A stretch of 64,000 nt of DNA from assembly GCA_039720395.1 (NCBI GenBank), contig CM077833.1:16367133-16431132 (forward strand), given 5' to 3'. This document shows, piece by piece, positions 57,169 through 64,000 of the stretch (positions are counted from its first letter, which is position 1; the number at the start of each line of letters is the position of its first letter). This DNA is from Liquidambar formosana (taxonomy: Eukaryota; Streptophyta; Magnoliopsida; Saxifragales; Altingiaceae). Under the pieces are notes generated by a model. The model saw only the letters and a list, made by a program, of their open reading frames with translations. It was not told the origin of the DNA and did not search any database. The translations under genes and the position numbers were made by a program.

Positions 57169-58145
57169 GATTCCTATAATGACAAAGGAGTTGAAAGACC
57201 ATTATCAACTCACGTGGCAATGGCATCTAGGCATGAGATTTTTTCTGAGACCCCAAGTTGGCAAGGCGATATGTCTTTCACTCAATCACTACAGGTAATT
57301 GATTGTCTCTACTTTGTTGCTTCCTCTGCTTTTGCTTGGCTTTATTGCTATTAATAATATATTAGCAGGGACAGACCCACCTCAAGACCAACGGGGCAAC
57401 AGGCCCTGCAATATTTTCTTATAAAAATTTGCAACTATGCTTTCAGCACATTTTGGGCAATGTGTTGCTGTGTAGCCTCCTTACTGGCGTAATGCTGGTT
57501 GGAAACCTGGTGGGGCCCTTGCAATTTTGTTATTTGATATCTGATTACAGTCTTTAAAATTTCCTTCTCCTCTCATTTATCTCAATCTCTCTTTAGTGAT
57601 CTTCTTTCGTTAATTAATTTTTCACACTCAAACTCTCAAATCTCTTAATTTATTAGTTGTGTTTTTTTTATTTAAAAAATATATATATATATAGAATCTC
57701 TATTAAATTTTGGATAAGTGTATGTTGAGTTGATGTTTCTAGTTGCCTATTAAGTTGTTAATCTATTATTGATCAATCAAATGATTTGAAGAAACAAATG
57801 ATTTTGGTTTGAAGGAATAATAGTTTTGATGAAGGACGTGTTGTCTAATATCCATATAACCATAAAGTCATTAACCATTGCAATTTGGCCTTCATTGATT
57901 GACTGATTTTCTGGTTGTAAGCCTTGGGACTAAGACGAAGCTAGTGGTACTTATTTTTAACTCATTCTTTGCGAATAAAATTAAAATTATTATTTATAAT
58001 TTTTTAAAATTTTGTTTATACTACTGATTCGGCCCTGGTAACTAAAAATTTGGGTAATATATGGTTGAATATTTTGTAGGAATCGTTGGCCCCTACTGGT
58101 GGCCTTCCACAAAGTAATGAAGAAGGCAAAAATTTGGGTAATTGA
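57169..58145 (+). CDS. Possible last two exons of an unidentified gene
   Basis: 57169-57294 is a 42-codon open stretch bounded by ACAAG (acceptor) and CAG|GTAATT (donor). Its translation has a non-simple composition (STHVAMASRHEIFSETPSW, then GDMSFTQSLQ). 58080-58145 follows TTTTGTAG and continues in phase 0 as ESLAPTGGLPQSNEEGKNLGN to a TGA. An additional candidate at 57006-57045 does not join in frame. I do not recognise the family. It could be the 3' end of a real gene, a pseudogene relic or chance. Confidence 0.3.
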
Positions 58146-58307
58146 GCATCATACATGATGCAACTATTTTTGAATGTGGAGTCTCGATAAGTTTTGTTTC
58201 TTTATTTTATTTTTTATATGGGTATACTTGATTTAGTTGTAATATTTTAATGCTTGGAAATGAGTAAATTGTCTATTTATGATTGGAAATGCTTGTGCTA
58301 TCATTTA

Positions 58308-58757
58308 CCCTCTATTTGGTTTGTGGATTTTACCATGGGAAAAAATGAAAAGGGGAAAAAAATACGGAGGAAAGAAAATGAAAGGAAATGATGATATCAT
58401 AACACGCCAAAATTATTTCAATTATTGTTCTTCTACCAATTTTCCTTTGCAACCAAATAAGAAAAAGTATAATTCCTCATATATATATATTTTTTCCTTG
58501 ATAGAATCCATGAACCAAATAGAGGGGCTCTATTTGGTTCTATGGATTTTACCAAGGAAAAAAAAAAAAAGGAAGCTAGGGAAAAAAAATGAGGAGGAAA
58601 GAAAATGAAAGGAAAAGATAAAATCATATCAAGCCAAAATAATTCCAATTCTTCTTTTTCTTCTAATTTTCTTCCAATTTTCCATTGCAACCAAATAAAA
58701 AAAAAATACTTTATATAATTTTTTTTCCTTGACAAAATCCGCAAACCAAATACAGCC
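58308..58757. mobile_element. Head-to-tail pair of Tourist-like MITEs
   Basis: Two ~225-bp units (58308-58525 and 58526-58757), each starting CTCTATTTGGTT..TGGATTTTACCA and ending CCTTGAYARAATCCRYRAAC then CAAATA. The outer borders are flanked by TTA (58305-58307 and 58758-58760), as in PIF/Harbinger elements. No TTA separates the units, so they behave as one dimeric insertion. Non-coding. Confidence 0.8.
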
Positions 58758-58759
58758 TT

Positions 58760-59535
58760 AGTGTTAGCATTGGAATGGCATAAACAAGGGAAAAAGCTTG
58801 TGCCATTATCATTGAAATAGTCTGTCATGCTTAATTAGTGTTAGCCTTTGGCCTTTTAATGAATCTTTTATTTATATATATATATATATATTCATCTGGT
58901 TAATTGAAATTGGCTTAGGGTGGAGTACGCATATGGTGATCCATGTTCTCTGAAACTATAGCCTTGGAATCATAGCTCTATGTTTTCGAGCGTAGTTTTA
59001 GTTTCAGTGTGGATGTACGTGCCATCTCCTTCTTTAGTTGTTTGTACTATCTCTTTAATCTTAATAACATTAATACATCATCTTTGGCTGATCAAAGGAA
59101 AAAAAAAAAAAGTAGCAAAAGTATATGGAAGTGAGTTTGGTAAAATCACTAGGCATTCATATATATATGCACTTAATTGTCAATTCTGGATTTCTAATAA
59201 ACGCCCAATCACATCTTTAAACCAATGATTGGTGATCCCATTTCAACTCATTTGTGCGCATCACAATAGGAGAACATTCACTGTGGAAGAATTTACAAAT
59301 CCTACCATTTCATACCATCTTTTTGCCGGCGCCGTTCCTGTTACTATTCGCACATCCACACATTTTGGGTGTAACGACAGTGATCCTGTACGGATTTGGT
59401 ATAGCTCATATTCACTAGAATAGATTGCAAAAAAAGCAATACTTTCTTCCTTCCATGACATGGAGTAATACTTGGATTACTGCTCAGTCTTCCATTTGCA
59501 ATGAAAAAGGATAGCTTTTTGTCCACAAGAAGTGA
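58760..59535. other. Intergenic DNA without recognised gene
   Basis: Contains a TA microsatellite at about 58873-58890. Short ORFs (up to 82 codons) are without recognisable motifs. No inverted repeat was found. Confidence 0.4.
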
Positions 59536-59549
59536 CCCATTCATTGACT

Positions 59550-59785
59550 GTTCTTCTTCTTTTTTTTTTTTCTTTAGATGACGGTGAAATTATTTCATAG
59601 CAAGGCCCTTTAAATCCATCCATGAAACCTAACCCCTAAGAAAACTAACGCAACAACCCACCGCTACTGCCACGACCTCCCACTTAAATCTTAAGTTGTC
59701 ATAGTGGGAATTTGAATCCGAAACCGTACGCATAACTACACAATCATGAGTTCGTCATTACTAACTGGGCTAGCCAAGGATGGGT
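59550..59785 (-). mobile_element. tRNA-derived SINE, copy 2
   Basis: Homologous along its length to 3681-3899 (minus strand): an A-box-like GGCTAGCCCAGTTAG region, a B-box-like GGATTCAAATTCCC region (decayed), ATGGATGGATTTAAA, then an A-rich tail (plus T-rich at 59551-59573). A perfect 14-bp target-site duplication CCCATTCATTGACT lies at 59536-59549 and 59786-59799. Its B box is more decayed than that of copy 1. Confidence 0.85.
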
Positions 59786-59799
59786 CCCATTCATTGACT

Positions 59800-61395
59800 C
59801 ACTCTGCCTTAATTGCTTTCATTAATGCCTAGTGTGGAGCTTTAAATACATGAGCCCCCCAAAATTAAAGTCTCTTAATTAGTGCTTATCCCGTACCAAT
59901 ATGCCAACAGGTCATTGGTAAGAACTAACAGCCTTGAAATCATGGATTTTGATGCAATTCCTACCCTTAATTGCACCGGATATAGACCTAAAATCCTTTT
60001 TAAATAGTTCCAAACCATTTTTTTTTCTCTTCTTCTTGTTAGGTAAGATACACAGGCAGCCAACGAGAGTCGAACTCACGTCTTCCTGGGGTCCTCAATA
60101 TACACCTTTATGATTCTTAACACAGTTGAAGAACAATCGCTTTAACATCCAAGAAATATTATTGCGTGAATTGAACTCCATTTTTCAATGGGTGAAATAT
60201 TGATCATTTTTTATTCTTCACATGTACATGTTTCGTGCTTCCTTTTTCATTCTTCATGATACAACTTGGGAGTGTGACATATGACATGGGTCTAAACACC
60301 ACAATTGATGGCTCAAAATCCTCTTTTTTTCTTCGAATTAAATCGACTCTGTTTGCCCCCGCTCTACAGATTAACCTTAAAAGGCATTTGACATTGGCAT
60401 TTCCTTGGTTTTTTTTCTTTTTTTTTTAAAATTTATTTATTGATAAAACCTACCTCTGCTCATAAAAACCCACAATTTATGCTAGTGGCTTATTGGCATT
60501 ACCTTGTTGGCATATTGATACACCTTCTGCGAGTGGTTTGTAAATGTATTAAAATTTGTACCATAAATGTACTAATTATGAAGTCACAGAGAGCTCTTGA
60601 TAACCTTCATCCACTTCACTCAAAAGAGGACAACCAACCTGAGGACAATAATTTAAGTTCACCAACTATTCTGAGAAGGTTAAAAAAAACGACCTTCATA
60701 ATTTCAAAATATATTCTAAAATGGGAACAAACAGTGAAGATATTAGGGAATGAAGAAACACTAATTTTCATATTATTTGTGTACTATTCAAAGGTAGATT
60801 CTACAACATCAACACTTGAGGGAACCTATTTATTTACCATTTCCTTTTGGTAAATTTGAGGTCGATCGCTTAAGCTTGACAGCAACCACACCAAACCAGG
60901 TTTCAAGCCAGCTTTGAAAGGGTGTGTCGATTATGTGTGCATGGGTGATTGTGAAAGAAGATTGGCCTCCGACAGCGTACGAGATTTATCAATTACGACC
61001 ATAAACAACATCACAGAACTTTTTAGTGCTGGGTTTTGGCTCACTGATCTTCTTGGGAATAGTTCTCCTCCCTCCACGCCTTTGTGACTCGTTTTTACTT
61101 CTCAAAATTGTATATGCTATAGTCACGTAATGGGGGAAATTAGTCAAAAGTACACTTTCAGCATAAACATCCAACCAAGAGTCTACAAATATTTTTTTTC
61201 ATACTTCAAGTCCACACCTTTACTAAAATGACCACGTTCTGGGTTGATATTATGAATCATTTTCTCATAGATACTGTTTATGCCCTTGTCGTCAGATATA
61301 GTAAGCAATTAAAGGGATTTTTCACACAAATACCGGATTTTCCTCTCTCATTAATGATCTAAATTTGAAATTTCATTTTATTCCATTTTTTAACG
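59800..61395. other. Intergenic DNA without recognised gene
   Basis: A B-box-like word GAGTTCGACTC (minus strand, about 60068-60078) with a following GCCTG and A-rich stretch hints at another SINE scrap near 60010-60110. A 137-codon ORF (60440-60853) has no recognisable motif. Otherwise nothing could be assigned. Confidence 0.35.
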
Positions 61396-61399
61396 CATG

Positions 61400-63286
61400 A
61401 GATTACTTGATTTTAACGCCCTTCAACAATATGGTGCTTGGCTAAGAGTGGGAGAGTCCACACAGGCTTACAGTTGGAACCGTGGGATGAACCAGCCGCG
61501 GCAGTCTGTTGAAGGGCGGCGGGGTAAGAGGGTTGCCGACGAAGCTGGTACGGTGGTGGCTAAGGACGATGCTAGGGTAGCGGAAGGAGCCAAGTTGGGG
61601 GTGGCTAATGTGGGTACAGGAGATTCGTTGGATCTGGCTTCTACTGATCCAACGGTACAGCATAAGGGGACATTTGGCGAGAATCATGGCAATGTTTTTG
61701 GTCGAGTTGTTGAGGCTAGTAACGGGTTGGCAGGGGCGGGAGAATCTTTTTTTGAATCACAGCCGAATGAGATTTTGGGGGAAGTAATTCAAAGGGAGGG
61801 CGATAAAGGGGTGGTTACTATGGAGAGTCATGGAGCAATTGTCGGACTACATGATACACCCAAGATTTTTCAATCAGTGGATGGAGTGGTGGATCCGGTT
61901 AGTGATGGGTTGAAGCCACATAGGATAGATTGGGCCCATAATCATGTCATAGATGTCGAGGTCACCGTGTGCAATTCTGTTACCTAGGTTGCGAGTGCAA
62001 TGACTACTAGGCAAAGGAAGTCAAGGTGGAAACAAAAGGCTAGGAAGGTCCTGCTTAAGGGTGATAAAAAATTTTCATCTACAGCGGGAAAGAGGAAGAG
62101 GAAGAACGGAGGTAGGGTGTATGAGGAGGATGGGGAAAGGTTAGAAATAGTGGGCAGTAATAAAAAGCAGCGCCCGATTGAAGGGGGCACAGCAGTGCTG
62201 GATTTTTCCAGTGATGAGTTATCGGCGGAGACTAGGGGTGTTAATGGTTTTGGTTAAAACCGAGAACCAAACCGAACCAAACCGAACCGAGCGGTTTGGT
62301 TTGGTTTTTTTGTCATTAGGTTCGGTTATGGTTTTAATTTTAGAAAACCGAACTTAATTGGTCTGGTTTTGGTTTTCAGTTTTAAAAAACCGAACCAAAC
62401 CGAAAAACCGAAAAAACCGAAAAATATAATATATATATATAAACTTAAAGTTTGTAAATTCTCAATTCTAATAAGGGTAAAATAGGTAATGGGCTTGTTT
62501 TTGTTGATATTAAGTTTCTTATTGTTTTCCTTTTTTTAGATTGGCATGTATCAAACTAGCTATTAATGTTGTGTGTGATATTAACATATTAATATATGTC
62601 AATATGTTTCTATTTTAATACAATGTTTGTTTTTTTTAGTTGCTAATGTAATGCTTTTATTAAAAATGTTTTTATTTGGAGTTTGGCACATCATTTTTTT
62701 CATATTCAATTATTTGTTGTTACTTGATAGGTTAAAACCGAAACCGAACCGAACCAAACCGAAATATAATGGTTTGGTTTGGTTTGGTTTTTTTATAATA
62801 TGGTTTGGTTTTGGTTTAGGAGGAATAAAACCGAAGTATAATGGTTTGGTTTGAAATCTCCCCTGAAACCGAACCAAACCGAACCATTAACACCCCTAGC
62901 GGAGACTGGTTCCCAGTCCTGCCGGTAACAATGAAAATACTCAGTTTCAACTGTCGAGGGTTTGGGAACCCTCGTATAGTTTGAGCTCTTTGCGATGTTG
63001 TGAAGAGAAAAGCTCCTTTGTTTGTGTTTCTAATGGAGACTAAGTTGTCAAAAATTGAAATGGAGAAGGTAAAATACAAGTTAGGATACACACAGGGTTT
63101 GCTGGTAGGTGCTAATGGTAGAGCTAGAGGTTTGGCGCTTCTTTGGAATTCGAACATTGATGTGGACCTCCTAAGTTTTTCCAACCACCATATTGATGCA
63201 CATGTTTTGGAGGCTGGTGTAGGGAAATGGCAGTTGACTGGTTTTTATGGTCATCTGGAAGTAGAGAACTGTAAGCAATCTTGGGA
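61400..63286 (+). mobile_element. L1 LINE fragment (ORF1 3' half and ORF2 endonuclease), twice interrupted
   Basis: ORF1 C-terminal half starts with the plant L1 signature LQQYGAWLRV (about 61420) and runs to a stop at 61985. It continues in another frame (RKSRWKQKARK, then SSDELSAET) to 62232. After the MITE at 62233-62898 the reading resumes GSQSCR and stops (TAA at about 62926). ORF2 begins five bases later with MKILSFNCRGFGNP (62931), has a TGA where Trp is usual (62980), then LMETKLS (catalytic E) and LLWNSNIDVD, and is cut at 63286 by a CACTA element. The rest may lie beyond the window. Confidence 0.85.
62233..62898. mobile_element. hAT MITE inserted in the L1 ORF1 end
   Basis: TIRs TAGGGGTGTTAATGGTT (62233) and AACCATTAACACCCCTA (ending 62898), flanked by a perfect 8-bp target duplication GCGGAGAC (62225-62232 and 62899-62906). 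Subterminal tracts of AACCGAACC/GGTTTGGTTT repeats lie at both ends, with an AT-rich centre and no transposase. 666 bp. Removing it with one target copy restores the L1 ORF1 reading. Confidence 0.95.
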
Positions 63287-64000
63287 CACTACTACAATAA
63301 TCAAAATAGATCACAATTAAAAACTGTGATCTTTTTTAACCAAAAGTGTGATCTATGCCAGTGTGATCTAAAGTACCCACATTAGATCACGGTTTTTTAC
63401 TGTGATCTTTTATGACTAAAGATCACGGTTTAATGATACACTGTGATCTTTTTGAGGAAAAAAACCACATTTTTTTAAAAAAACCGTGATGCTATCTTTA
63501 AAAAGATCACAGTAAAAAACCGTGATCTATTCTCTTATTTTTAAATAAAAAAATTAAATTAAATTTGAAAACTTGTGTTGCTTCTAGTGGGTGAGGAACC
63601 TGTTGTTATACTTATAATTACATTTCAATTATTGAATTCATCATGCAAGTATATTTCAAACATTGTAAATCAAAATTAAAAAGTAAAAAACAAGAACAAT
63701 ATTAAGAAAGAAAAACAAACAATTTTCAAGTCTAAGTACCAAATGAGATATTTAAATTCTAATCAAATAAGAATTTCACATTCAAAAATACAATCAATTC
63801 CAATTCGGTTACAATTTTGTATCCAACTTGATCCCACCAAATGTAATTGTATCAAAAAAATCCAAAAATCATATATGTAATTAGATTAACTTGGATTTTG
63901 TTAGATGTACATTGTATTAAGCCCATTGACATCCCTACGCCACTTGATAGAGGTTAAGACTGCATTAATCCACTGCATACCTGAAAAAATAGACATAAAT
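63287..64000 (+). mobile_element. CACTA (En/Spm) element, left end
   Basis: Starts CACTACTACAATAATC (63287), the CACTA superfamily terminus, interrupting the L1 endonuclease. Subterminal repeats follow: GATCACRGTTTTTTACTGTGATC-like words in both orientations at about 63310, 63391-63406, 63418-63453 and 63500-63525, typical of transposase-binding subterminal regions. The right end and target duplication are beyond the window (the putative 3-bp duplication would be GGA at 63284-63286). No transposase ORF in the visible part. Confidence 0.8.

Noticed and set aside
57365..58037. Possible hAT element (CAGGGACAGACCC ... CGGCCCTG)
   Set aside because: Ends look right for the superfamily, but no 8-bp target duplication could be matched.
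60020..60110. Third SINE or tRNA gene suggested by a B-box-like GAGTTCGACTC
   Set aside because: No A box at the right distance, no cloverleaf and no duplication; too short to call.
60440..60853. 137-codon ORF
   Set aside because: No recognisable motif, AT-rich composition, no promoter or splice context; not supportable as a gene.
1..64000. CRISPR array, operon or phage-like gene cluster
   Set aside because: Tandem repeats present are transposon- or satellite-type; introns, SINEs and plant LINEs show this is nuclear plant DNA.

Overview
This window looks like nuclear DNA of a flowering plant, most likely a eudicot. Host genes are split into short exons by long AT-rich introns. The intergenic DNA is packed with plant-type mobile elements: L1 and RTE LINEs, Ty1/copia and Ty3/gypsy remnants, a TRIM, tRNA-derived SINEs, hAT, PIF/Harbinger, Stowaway and CACTA elements, and Helitrons. 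There is also a piece of mitochondrial nad1 DNA. I cannot fix the species.

Layout. 1-3 kb: a solo-LTR-like repeat, then the AWS and SET exons of an ASHH1/SDG26-type histone H3-lysine methyltransferase on the minus strand; both its ends lie outside the recognised exons. 3-10 kb: a SINE, an L1 tail and a hAT element with a complete TRIM nested inside it. 10-16 kb: a gypsy fragment and a decayed RTE LINE broken by two L1 tails and a hAT MITE. 16-17.6 kb: an inverted copy of the first exon and promoter of the palmitoyltransferase gene found further right. 18-25 kb: MITEs, Helitrons, an L1 tail and the nad1 insert. 26-41.4 kb: a DHHC protein S-acyltransferase gene (PAT8-like, about 425 residues) whose first intron is 12.6 kb long and holds two sense-oriented L1 elements. 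42-43 kb: an inverted-repeat element carrying a hidden 33-bp tandem array. 43.9-45.3 kb: a second solo-LTR-like copy. 45.6-51.4 kb: an internally deleted Ty1/copia element with a 37-bp hairpin-repeat array in its 3' non-coding part. 51.8-54.9 kb: a receptor-like cytoplasmic kinase gene with degenerate catalytic motifs and a frameshift. 55-61 kb: MITEs, an L1 tail, possible exons of an unidentified gene and a second SINE. 61.4-64 kb: an L1 with a hAT MITE at its ORF1/ORF2 junction and a CACTA element inserted in its endonuclease.

The host genes do not form a pathway: a chromatin modifier, a membrane lipid-modifying enzyme and a probable pseudokinase. What links the window is its transposon history. 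Target-site duplications give insertion orders in several places. The most unusual signals are the inverted duplication of the acyltransferase 5' end, the 33-bp array, the copia hairpin array with a paired base change in its stem, and the cleanly bounded 192-nt nad1 exon flanked by group II intron ends. I found no CRISPR array, operon, or rRNA or tRNA gene.
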